Origin: Candidatus Eiseniibacteriota bacterium
Lineage (GTDB): Bacteria; Eisenbacteria; RBG-16-71-46
Direction of reading: 5' to 3'
Assembly: GCA_005893185.1 (NCBI GenBank)
Contig: VBOS01000562.1
Location: 1-6,740 of the forward strand
Length of the DNA stretch: 6,740 nucleotides
Below, piece by piece: positions 1-6,409 of the stretch. How positions within the stretch are numbered: position 1 is the first letter of the stretch; every line of letters starts with the position of its first letter. Below the pieces are notes generated by a model, which was not told where the DNA came from, searched no databases, and was given only the letters and a program-made list of their open reading frames with translations. The position numbers were made by a program, and so were the translations under genes.

Positions 1-747
1 GAAGAAGCTCATCAGCCCGAGCCGGACGCCGTGGCGCCGCTCGAATTCCTGGCGCAGACGGGCGCGCAGCGCCGTCACGGCGCTCATGTCGACTTCGTTG
101 AACGTGGTGAGGATCGCCGCGGTCTGCTGGGCACGCACCAGACGCTCGGCGATGCGCTGGCGGATGCGGCTCATCGGCACGGCGCGCTCCTCGTCGGCGC
201 CCGAGGGGGGCGCCGGGCCGCCGGATGGCTGGGCCGCGGTGGGCGGCGGGACCGGCGCCCGGGCCGCCTCCGGAGGCGGCGCGGCACTTGAGGCCGGCGG
301 CGGCGCCGGGCGAGCGGGGGGCGCCGCAGCTGTTCTCGCGGCCTGGGTCTCGGCTCCCGGTGCCGCGGGCGACTTCGGCCGCAGGTCGGAAGGTATGGGG
401 GCAGGCCGCATCACACGAGGCTCGCGCCGGGGCGCAGCCGCGGCGGGAATGGGTCGCGCCGCCTCGGCTCCCGCACCTGGCGGGGTCACTCCCCCCGCTT
501 CGCCCGCGCCATCGGCAGCTTCGACGCTCCCCAGCAGATCCCCGACCACCACTCGATCGCCGATCGCCCGACTGTGACGCAGCGCGCCATTCGCCGAGGC
601 CGCGATCTCGACCGCCGCTTTGTCGGTCTCGAGCACGGCCACCGGCTCGTCGGTCGCGACCGCTGCGCCGTCCGGCTTGAGCCACTCCACGAGCACCGCC
701 TCCGACACCGACTCCGCGAGGCGCGGCACCCGGATTTCGACGCTCAC
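1..747 (-). CDS. sucB: Dihydrolipoyl succinyltransferase, E2 of 2-oxoglutarate dehydrogenase (N-terminal 249 codons; 3' end outside window)
   Basis: E2 moves the succinyl group from E1 to CoA on its swinging lipoyl arm and forms the core of the cytoplasmic 2-oxoglutarate dehydrogenase complex. What is seen: a lipoyl domain at residues 1-77 with the lipoylation motif ETDKAAVEI (Lys43); then an Ala/Pro/Gly-rich stretch (about 79-187); then the start of the catalytic acetyltransferase core from about 188, with VPMSRIRQRIAERLV, TTFNEVDMS and GVRLGLMSFF, the last at the window edge. These core motifs are those of succinyl-type E2 proteins. The start is a GTG inside the sucA stop (GTGA), so translation is probably coupled to sucA; only a weak G-rich stretch precedes it. 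Oddity: the peripheral subunit-binding domain usual between lipoyl domain and core in bacterial SucB is not recognisable. The His/Asp catalytic residues lie beyond the window. Identity is firm; completeness cannot be judged. Confidence 0.95.
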   Translation of the reverse strand, partial: MSVEIRVPRLAESVSEAVLVEWLKPDGAAVATDEPVAVLETDKAAVEIAASANGALRHSRAIGDRVVVGDLLGSVEAADGAGEAGGVTPPGAGAEAARPIPAAAAPRREPRVMRPAPIPSDLRPKSPAAPGAETQAARTAAAPPARPAPPPASSAAPPPEAARAPVPPPTAAQPSGGPAPPSGADEERAVPMSRIRQRIAERLVRAQQTAAILTTFNEVDMSAVTALRARLRQEFERRHGVRLGLMSFF

Positions 748-3575
748 GGCGTGCCCCGGGCGCCGGCCGGCGCCTCGCGATGGCGCGCCGGCGCCGGGGG
801 CGCGGCGGAGGCCGCAGGCTCGTCGGCGGCCGGAGCCGAATGCGGTTCGGCGGGCGCGCCGAAGGCACGCTCGATCAGCCCCTGCTCCTGCTCCACGTGC
901 ATCTGGTAGTAGCCCGTTGCCGGGGTCGGCGCATCCTGGCGCGCGATCAGCGAGAGGGTGGCGCCCTCGGGCAGGATCGCCTCCAGCCGGTGACGGAGAT
1001 TGCGCCACGCCCCCATGTTGGCGGGCTCCTCCTGCACCCAGCGCAGGTCGCCGGCCCGCGGATAGCGCTTGAAGACTTCGCGCAGCTCGTCGGCCGGGAA
1101 CGGATAGAGCTGCTCGACCCGCACCAGCGCGATGTCGCTCCTGCCGCGCTGCGCGCGGGCCTCGAGCAGCGGGTAGCATATGCGCCCCGCAGCCAGCAGC
1201 AGGGTCCGCACAGCGTGCGGGTCGGCGACCGCCTGCTCGTCGATCACGGTGCGGAATGCATCCGCTGTGAGCTCGCGCACCGCCGAGACCGCGAGCTTGT
1301 GCCGCAGCAGGCTCTTGGGGCTCATGATCACAAGCGGCTTCCGGAAGTTGCGGTGCATCTGGCGGCGCAGCGCGTGGAAGAGCTGCGCGGGGGTCGTGAG
1401 GTTGCAGACCTGCATGTTGCCGTCCGCGCACAGCTCGAGAAAGCGTTCGAGGCGCGCGCTCGAGTGCTCCGGCCCCTGACCCTCGTAGCCGTGCGGAAGC
1501 AGCAGGGTCATTCCCGACATGCGACGCCACTTGGATTCCGCGCTCGCCAGGAACTGGTCGATGTAGACCTGCGCCACGTTGGCGAAGTCTCCGAACTGCG
1601 CCTCCCAGATCACCAGCGTGCGCGGGTCGGCAGTGGAGTAGCCGTACTCGAACCCCAGCACCGCCGCCTCGGAGAGCAGCGAGTCGAACACCTGGAAGCG
1701 CCCCTGCTCGGCCGACATGTGCTGGAGCGGCACGTAGCGGCGGCCGTTCTCGTGGTCGTGGAGGACGGCGTGCCGGTGGCTGAACGTGCCGCGTCCCGTG
1801 TCCTGGCCGCTCAGGCGCACGCCGAAGCCCTCGAGCAACAGCGTGCCCATCGCCAGCGCCTCGGCGCAGCCCCAGTCGACGCGGTCCTCCGCGATCATCC
1901 GGATGCGGTCCTCCAGCAGCTTCGCCACCTTGGGATGCGGGTGGAAGTCCGAAGGCAGCCTGGCCGCGTCCTTCAGCACGCGCTCGATCGTGGCGCGCGG
2001 CACGGCGGTCGGCGCGCTCCAGTCGCTGCCCGCCCACTCGAAGCCCTGCCACGCGCCGCCCAGCCGCCCCTCGCCGTTGGCGAAATCCTCGGCGCTGCGG
2101 CGCGCGTGAGCCTCGCGCAGTGCGCCCTCGATCTCGCGCTCGATCGCCTGGCGGCCCGCTTCGTCCAAGACGCCCTCCGCGGTCAAGCGCGCGGCGTAGC
2201 GGCTCGAGGCCGGGGTGTGCGCCGCGATCTTCTGATAGAGCACCGGCTGCGTGAACGTCGGGTCGTCCAGCTCGTTGTGCCCGTGCTTCCGGTAGCACAC
2301 GAGGTCCACGAACGCGTCGCGCCGGAACCGATCGCGGTAGCCGAGGGCGAGCCGGATCGCGTGCACAGCCGCCTCGGGATCGTCGCCGTTCACGTGGAAG
2401 ACCGGCGCGTCCTCGAGCCGCGCCACGTCGGTGACGTAACGCGAGGCGCGGCCGTCCTCGGGCGAGGTCGTGAAGCCGACCTGGTTGTTCACGATGATGT
2501 GGATCGTTCCGCCTGTGCGGTAGTTCTCGAGCTGCGCCATCTCCAGCGTCTCGGGAACGATCCCCTCCCCCGCGAAGCCGGCGTCCCCGTGGATCAGCAC
2601 CGGCACGCCGCGCGCCCGCTCCGGGTCGCGCATGCGGTCCTGCCGGGCCCGCAACGCCCCCAGCACCACCGGGTTCACGAACTCGAGGTGGCTGGGGTTG
2701 TAGTTGAGGTCGAGGTGAACGATGCGCCCACTCTGCGTCGCGTGGTTGGACGAGTAGCCCATGTGGTACTTCACGTCGCCGTGCCCCTGGATGTCCTCGG
2801 GCAGGAAGCTGGACTCGAACTCGCTGAAGATCAGCTCCAGCGGCTTGTCCAGGACATGCGCGAGCACGTTCAGGCGCCCGCGGTGCGGCATGCCGATCAC
2901 GAGCTGCTCGACGCCGATCGCGGCCGCCGCCTCGACCAGCGCGTCGAGCATCGGGACCAGGGCGGAAGCGCCCTCGAGCGAGAAGCGCTTCTGCCCCGGA
3001 TAGCGCACGTGCAGGAACTCCTCGAAGCGGTCGGCCGCCAGGATCTGGCGCAGGATGCGCGTGCGCTCATCGGGCGGGAGCACCGGGTGGTTGCGGCACG
3101 GCTCCATCTGCTCCTGCAGCCACTTGCGGCGCTCGAGGTCGGTGATCGTCATGTACTCGACGCCGATCGTGCCGCAGTAGGTCTCGCGTAGCGCAGCGAT
3201 CAGCTCGCGCAGCGTGCCGCGGAACTCGCCCTCCATGGGCGCCGCCGAGACCTCGCGGTCGAGGTCGGCCGCGCCGAATCCAAAGCGCGCCGGGTCGAGC
3301 AGGGTCTCCGCCGGCGGGGGGCCGAGCGGGTCGATGTGGGCCGCCAGATGCCCGAAGACGCGGAAGTGCTGCACGAGCCCGAAGGCCTCGGCCGAGGGCT
3401 GGCCCTGGACGTGCGCCGCCGGGGCGACCGCCGGTTGCCTCTCTGCGAAGTCGAAACCCGCGAAGAACAGCGCCCACTCCTCGGGGACGGAGGCCGGATC
3501 CTCACGATAGCGGGCGTACATCTCCTCGATGTAGGCCAGGTTCGCGCGCTGGATCGAGTCGAGTCGCTTGTGCAT
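744..3575 (-). CDS. sucA: 2-oxoglutarate dehydrogenase E1 component (thiamine diphosphate-dependent), 943 aa
   Basis: E1 decarboxylates 2-oxoglutarate with thiamine diphosphate and succinylates the E2 lipoyl group in the TCA cycle. Seen in order: N-terminal E2-binding-type segment (residues 6-38, RANLAYIEEMYARY and a PEEW motif); HRGRLNVL with His231; KYHMGYS with His271; the ThDP/Mg motif starting GDAGFAGEG (330-338) and completed by NNQ (363-365); NGDDPEA; RKHGHNELDDPTFTQP (429-444); the second half with SGQDTGRGTFSHRHAV (589-604), EAQFGDFANVAQ, SPKSLLRHK, and WVQEEPANMGAW near the C-terminus. The length fits the family (E. coli SucA 933 aa). An in-frame start 45 codons upstream (3710) exists, but that extension is Arg/Pro-rich and unlike the family; the ATG at 3575 has a GAGGAG site and begins the conserved segment. 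Oddities: an Ala/Pro-rich tail of about 37 residues after the usual end (907-943), and Ser203 in FSLEGASALVP where homologues I recall carry Asp or Glu. Stop overlaps the sucB start. Confidence 0.97.
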   Translation of the reverse strand: MHKRLDSIQRANLAYIEEMYARYREDPASVPEEWALFFAGFDFAERQPAVAPAAHVQGQPSAEAFGLVQHFRVFGHLAAHIDPLGPPPAETLLDPARFGFGAADLDREVSAAPMEGEFRGTLRELIAALRETYCGTIGVEYMTITDLERRKWLQEQMEPCRNHPVLPPDERTRILRQILAADRFEEFLHVRYPGQKRFSLEGASALVPMLDALVEAAAAIGVEQLVIGMPHRGRLNVLAHVLDKPLELIFSEFESSFLPEDIQGHGDVKYHMGYSSNHATQSGRIVHLDLNYNPSHLEFVNPVVLGALRARQDRMRDPERARGVPVLIHGDAGFAGEGIVPETLEMAQLENYRTGGTIHIIVNNQVGFTTSPEDGRASRYVTDVARLEDAPVFHVNGDDPEAAVHAIRLALGYRDRFRRDAFVDLVCYRKHGHNELDDPTFTQPVLYQKIAAHTPASSRYAARLTAEGVLDEAGRQAIEREIEGALREAHARRSAEDFANGEGRLGGAWQGFEWAGSDWSAPTAVPRATIERVLKDAARLPSDFHPHPKVAKLLEDRIRMIAEDRVDWGCAEALAMGTLLLEGFGVRLSGQDTGRGTFSHRHAVLHDHENGRRYVPLQHMSAEQGRFQVFDSLLSEAAVLGFEYGYSTADPRTLVIWEAQFGDFANVAQVYIDQFLASAESKWRRMSGMTLLLPHGYEGQGPEHSSARLERFLELCADGNMQVCNLTTPAQLFHALRRQMHRNFRKPLVIMSPKSLLRHKLAVSAVRELTADAFRTVIDEQAVADPHAVRTLLLAAGRICYPLLEARAQRGRSDIALVRVEQLYPFPADELREVFKRYPRAGDLRWVQEEPANMGAWRNLRHRLEAILPEGATLSLIARQDAPTPATGYYQMHVEQEQGLIERAFGAPAEPHSAPAADEPAASAAPPAPARHREAPAGARGTP

Positions 3576-3579
3576 CCGT

Positions 3580-3585
3580 CTCCTC
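3580..3585 (-). promoter_or_regulatory. Ribosome binding site of sucA
   Basis: GAGGAG on the minus strand ends 4 nt before the ATG at 3575. It decides the start in favour of the 943-aa protein over the in-frame upstream start at 3710. The spacing is a little short but the match to the anti-Shine-Dalgarno sequence is good. Confidence 0.65.
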
Positions 3586-3612
3586 GGAAGTCGTCTGGGA
3601 GCGCCTGGATCG

Positions 3613-3642
3613 CGCCCGCCGGGGCTCCCGTACCGGCGGGCG
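3613..3642. repeat. Perfect 10-bp inverted repeat in the sucA upstream/leader region
   Basis: The arms CGCCCGCCGG (3613-3622) and CCGGCGGGCG (3633-3642) are exact reverse complements around a 10-nt loop. The repeat lies 38-67 nt upstream of the sucA ATG. As RNA it would form a very stable GC hairpin in the sucA leader; as DNA it could be an operator. No U-run follows on either strand, so an intrinsic terminator is unlikely. The symmetry is directly visible; any role is inferred, and in DNA this GC-rich some chance symmetry is expected. Confidence 0.55.
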
Positions 3643-3649
3643 GCCAAGC

Positions 3650-3658
3650 AGGTTAGCA
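3650..3658 (-). promoter_or_regulatory. Candidate extended -10 element for sucA
   Basis: On the minus strand TGCTAACCT resembles an extended -10 box (TGnTAnnnT) and is one of the few AT-containing patches between the divergent operons. No convincing -35 hexamer is seen. If used, transcription would begin near 3643, placing the inverted repeat at the extreme 5' end of the mRNA. The whole divergent gap (3576-3802) otherwise holds no gene that I can support. This is weak, pattern-based evidence. Confidence 0.2.
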
Positions 3659-3802
3659 CGAAACCTCGCGCCGCGGGGCGCGCGGGCGTCTTCGTGCGCC
3701 GCCCAAGCACAATGCTCGCAACGATTCGCGTGCGCGGGCGCCGCGCGCCGCGACCGCGAGCTTGCGCGCGGGCCGTGCCTCTCCTTAGTGTTCGGCACTT
3801 CC

Positions 3803-4762
3803 ATGCCCGAACTCTCGCAGCAGAGCCCCGGCGCGGGCCCCGCGCTCGCCTGTCGCGGGCTCGTCAAGCGCTTTCCCAAGGTGCTAGCGGTGGACCGGCT
3901 CGACCTCGAAGTCCGGGCCGGCGAATGCTTCGGCCTGCTCGGCCCCAACGGCGCGGGCAAGACCACGACCATCGAGATCCTGGAGGGCCTGAACACGCCC
4001 GACGCAGGTGAGGTCAACGTGCTGGGCCAGGCCTGGGGCCGCGGCGACGGCTCGGATCGCGCGCTGCGCGAGCGGCTCGGCATTCAGCTCCAGGAAGCCA
4101 AGTTCCAGGACAAGCTCTCGGTGATCGAGACCGTGGAATTGTTCCGGAGCTTCTACCGCCGCGGGCCCGATCCCGAGGACGTGATCAAGAGCGTCCAGCT
4201 CGAGGAGAAGCGCGAATCCTGGGTCGGGAAGCTGTCCGGGGGCCAGCGCCAGCGCCTCTCGCTCGCCGTTGCGCTCGTCAACGAGCCCGATCTGCTGTTC
4301 CTCGACGAGCCCACGACCGGCCTCGATCCCCAGTCGCGCCGCCAGCTCTGGGAGCTGATCGCAGCGTTCCGGAGCCGCGGCGGCACCATCCTGCTCACCA
4401 CCCATTACATGGAGGAGGCCGAGCGCCTGTGCGACCGCGTCGCGATCATGGACCATGGGCACGTCCTGGCGCTCGACACGCCCGCTGCGCTCATCGCCAC
4501 CCTCGGGGCCGACCACGTCGTCGAGTTCGCCGTGGATGGCGCGCTGGATCTCGCCCCGGTAGAGCGCCTGCCGGGCGTGAGCCAGGCGCGGCGCGAGGCG
4601 GACGATTTCGCGCTCATCGTGCGGGAGCCCCACGTTTCGATCCCGGCGCTGCTCGCCGAGCTCGACCGCCAGGGCGTCGGGCTCAAGCGCCTCGCCACTC
4701 ACCACGCAACGCTCGAGGACGTGTTCGTGTACCTCACCGGGAGGACGCTGCGCGATGAGTGA
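3803..4762 (+). CDS. ABC transporter ATP-binding protein (ABC-2 exporter type), 319 aa
   Basis: A cytoplasmic ATPase that would power the permease encoded immediately downstream. All nucleotide-binding motifs are intact: Walker A GPNGAGKT (residues 47-54), Q-loop around Gln95-Gln97, signature LSGGQ (144-148), Walker B LLFLDEP (164-170), D-loop GLDP (173-176) and H-loop His201. The C-terminal ~90 residues, ending in LEDVFVYLTGRTLRDE, form the accessory region common in drug/polysaccharide-type exporter ATPases (DrrA/CcmA/NodI-like). Length is normal. The start is uncertain: ATG 3803 is preferred because the nucleotide-binding domain begins about 16 residues later, but GTG 3788 is in frame and neither has a clear ribosome binding site. 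The gene runs divergently from sucA and overlaps the permease gene by 8 nt, so the two are co-translated. The substrate cannot be read from the sequence. Confidence 0.93.
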   Translation: MPELSQQSPGAGPALACRGLVKRFPKVLAVDRLDLEVRAGECFGLLGPNGAGKTTTIEILEGLNTPDAGEVNVLGQAWGRGDGSDRALRERLGIQLQEAKFQDKLSVIETVELFRSFYRRGPDPEDVIKSVQLEEKRESWVGKLSGGQRQRLSLAVALVNEPDLLFLDEPTTGLDPQSRRQLWELIAAFRSRGGTILLTTHYMEEAERLCDRVAIMDHGHVLALDTPAALIATLGADHVVEFAVDGALDLAPVERLPGVSQARREADDFALIVREPHVSIPALLAELDRQGVGLKRLATHHATLEDVFVYLTGRTLRDE

Positions 4763-5870
4763 GCCGGGGACCGTGGTCGAGCTTCCTCCGGCGGCAACGC
4801 CCGGCGCCGCCCCCGGCGGGGCGAGCGGAGGCCTGGCGCACAACGCCCTGTGGCAACTGACGCGCGCGCGGGTGCTGTCGTTCCTGCGCGAGCCCGAAGT
4901 GGCGTTTTGGGTGTTCGCCTTCCCGGTGCTCATGGCGCTGGCGCTCGGGATCGCGTTTCGCTCGTCGGGGACGCCGCGCTCGCGGATCGGCGTCGAAGAG
5001 GGGCCGGGCGCCGACTCGGTCGCAGCAGCACTCTCGCGCTCGGCCGATCTCGAGGTCCTGCGCCTCTCGCCTGCCGATGCCGAAGCCGCGCTCCGGCGCG
5101 GCAAGGTCGCAGTCCTGGTGCGCGCGACCGCGGGCGGTTCTCCCACGCTCGTATCCGATCCCACGCGTCCCGAGTCGCGTCTCGCCCAGCTCGCCACCGC
5201 CGACGCGCTCGAGCGCGCCGCCGGCCGCGTGGACGTCGCGCGGCCCCGCCTGCAATCGGTCGTGAGGCCCGGCAGCCGCTACATCGACTACCTGATCCCG
5301 GGCCTCATCGGACTCAACCTGCTCGGCACCGGGATGTGGGGGATCGGCTTCGCGATCGCCAACTGGCGCCAGCAGCGCCTGCTGCGGCGCCTGATCGCAA
5401 CGCCGATGCGGCGCAGCGATTTCCTGCTCGCGCTCCTGCTCGCGCGCCTGCTGTGGCTGGTGCTCGAGGTCGGGATCATCCTCGCGTTCGGCGCGCTCGT
5501 GTTCGGCACAGCCGTGCGCGGATCGTGGCTCGCGTTCGTCCTCGTCACGCTGATCGGCACGCTGACGTTTTCCGCGATCGGCCTGCTGGTCGCTGTGCGC
5601 GCGCGCTCGATCGAAGCGGTCTCGGGGCTGATGAACGTGGTGCAGCTCCCGATGTGGCTGCTTTCCGGCACGTTCTTCTCGTCCGAGCGCTTCCCCGCCG
5701 TGATCCAGCCGCTGGTCCAGGCGCTGCCGCTCACGCTCGTGAACAACTCGCTACGCGCGATCATGAACGAGAGCGCCGGGCTCGCGACCGTTGCGCCGGC
5801 GGCCGCGCTGCTCGCAGCTTGGGGACTCGCGAGCTTCTTCGCGGCGCTCAAGTGGTTCCGGTGGGATTGA
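4755..5870 (+). CDS. ABC-2 type transporter permease, 371 aa
   Basis: Membrane subunit of the exporter whose ATPase is encoded just upstream. Seen: an Ala/Pro/Gly-rich cytoplasmic N-terminus (1-28), a first membrane segment at about 49-68 (the PEVAFWVFAFPVLMALALG region), a soluble loop of about 110 residues, presumably extracytoplasmic (70-176), then hydrophobic segments near 178-203, 222-250, 257-281, 289-308 and 344-366. The order TM1, large loop, five TMs is the ABC-2 (DrrB/YhhJ-like) pattern. The motif LIPGLIGLNLLGTGMWGIG followed by RLIATPMRRSDFL is typical of the family's second TM and coupling-helix region. The ATG lies inside the end of the ATPase gene (ATGAGTGA, 8-nt overlap), and GGGAGG at 4739-4744 with a 10-nt spacer is a reasonable ribosome binding site. 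Substrate unknown; antibiotics, lipids or polysaccharides are all possible. No clear terminator follows. Confidence 0.92.
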   Translation: MSEPGTVVELPPAATPGAAPGGASGGLAHNALWQLTRARVLSFLREPEVAFWVFAFPVLMALALGIAFRSSGTPRSRIGVEEGPGADSVAAALSRSADLEVLRLSPADAEAALRRGKVAVLVRATAGGSPTLVSDPTRPESRLAQLATADALERAAGRVDVARPRLQSVVRPGSRYIDYLIPGLIGLNLLGTGMWGIGFAIANWRQQRLLRRLIATPMRRSDFLLALLLARLLWLVLEVGIILAFGALVFGTAVRGSWLAFVLVTLIGTLTFSAIGLLVAVRARSIEAVSGLMNVVQLPMWLLSGTFFSSERFPAVIQPLVQALPLTLVNNSLRAIMNESAGLATVAPAAALLAAWGLASFFAALKWFRWD

Positions 5871-6068
5871 GTCGGCTCGCGTAGGGCGCCCGGCCCGTTC
5901 GGAGTCGGAAACTGAGCCCAACCCCGCCCTGGGCGACCATGCCACCACGGAGACGGGGCGGTCCGAAGCGATCCTCGATCCTGAATCTCCTTGATTCTCG
6001 GTGGCACACGGCCCTAGGCTTCGACGCAGACGCGCCCGTTGAGGATGCACAACGAGGATGATCCAGAG

Positions 6069-6305
6069 ATGGGCCAGAATCTGATCGTCGTCGATCCCAA
6101 GATCATGATGGGTAAGCCGGTCATCGCGGGCACCCGCTTGACGGTCGAGCTCATATTGGAAGAGCTGGGCGCTGGCCGGTCGTTCGAGGACCTGCCGACC
6201 TCCTCTCCGCACCTCACGCGGCAATCCATCCTCGCCGCCCTCGCATACGCTGCTCGTATTCTGCGCAACGAAGGGACCCGCCCCCAGCATGGCGCGGGGA
6301 CGTGA
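6069..6305 (+). CDS. DUF433 family protein, probable antitoxin of a DUF433/DUF5615 toxin-antitoxin pair, 78 aa
   Basis: The DUF433 signature is clear: IVVDPKIMMGKPVIAGTRL followed by TVELILEELGAG, and near the C-terminus LTRQSILAALAYAARILR. DUF433 proteins are small, winged-helix-like, and are commonly encoded directly before DUF5615 (PIN-like) toxins, where they are taken to neutralise the toxin and bind their own promoter; that role is family-level inference. Start: ATG 6069 has GAGG at 6054-6057 (11-nt spacer) and begins right at the conserved domain. An in-frame ATG at 6045 and TTG at 6039 would add 8 or 10 non-conserved residues. The stop overlaps a GTG of the following toxin frame (GTGA), the coupled arrangement expected for such pairs. 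Codons such as ATA, TTG, GCT, CGT and ATT are rare in the neighbouring genes, suggesting acquisition by transfer. The antitoxin itself looks full length. Confidence 0.85.
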   Translation: MGQNLIVVDPKIMMGKPVIAGTRLTVELILEELGAGRSFEDLPTSSPHLTRQSILAALAYAARILRNEGTRPQHGAGT

Positions 6306-6409
6306 ACTGGGTTGCAGACGAGAACATCGGATCCATCGTCGTAGAGCGCCTGCGGACTTCCGGGCCCCCTACGCCCGCCGCGGCCCCAGCCTCCACACCC
6401 GGCCGATGA
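6302..6409 (+). pseudogene. Truncated DUF5615 PIN-like toxin (N-terminal ~21 codons only)
   Basis: Starting from the GTG that overlaps the antitoxin stop, the frame reads (M)NWVADENIGSIVVERLRTSG over 6302-6364. This matches the N-terminus of DUF5615 toxins, including the conserved Asp-Glu-Asn that carries the first acidic residue of the PIN-like active site. Homologues continue with His-Asp-Val and a later Asp-rich motif; here the frame continues as Pro/Ala-rich sequence for 14 codons to a TGA at 6407-6409, antisense to the RND gene. Intact family members are about 110-120 residues, so roughly 80% of the toxin and its remaining catalytic residues are missing. The position, overlap and motif together make the identification good despite the short match; it cannot be a functional nuclease. 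Whether the remnant is still translated is unknown. Confidence 0.7.

Noticed and set aside
86..680. Several overlapping plus-strand open frames over the sucB linker
   Set aside because: They are Ala/Pro/Arg/Gly low-complexity shadows of the Ala/Pro-rich sucB linker.
780..3191. An 803-codon open frame on the plus strand, antisense to sucA
   Set aside because: It is a GC-rich shadow of sucA: the product is Arg/Leu/Val/His-rich with no recognisable domain, while the opposite strand encodes a fully conserved SucA.
3576..3710. A 45-residue N-terminal extension of SucA from a start at 3710
   Set aside because: The extension is Arg/Pro-rich and non-conserved, and the ATG at 3575 has a good ribosome binding site right before the conserved N-terminal segment.
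3884..5197. A 437-codon open frame on the minus strand across the ABC genes
   Set aside because: It lies antisense to intact Walker, signature and membrane motifs and its translation shows low-complexity Arg/Glu/Ala sequence with no domain.
5916..5961. Possible terminator after the ABC operon (GCCCA/TGGGC stem at 5916-5934, and CCGCCC/GGGCGG further apart)
   Set aside because: Stems are only 5-6 bp and no U-run follows, so this does not exceed chance in GC-rich DNA.
5983..5997. GAATC-TCCTT-GATTC inverted repeat upstream of the DUF433 gene as a toxin-antitoxin operator
   Set aside because: The arms are only 5 bp and there is no second copy or visible promoter around it.
6039..6068. Upstream starts (TTG 6039, ATG 6045) for the DUF433 gene
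   Set aside because: They add non-conserved residues and have no properly spaced ribosome binding site, whereas ATG 6069 has GAGG upstream and begins at the domain.
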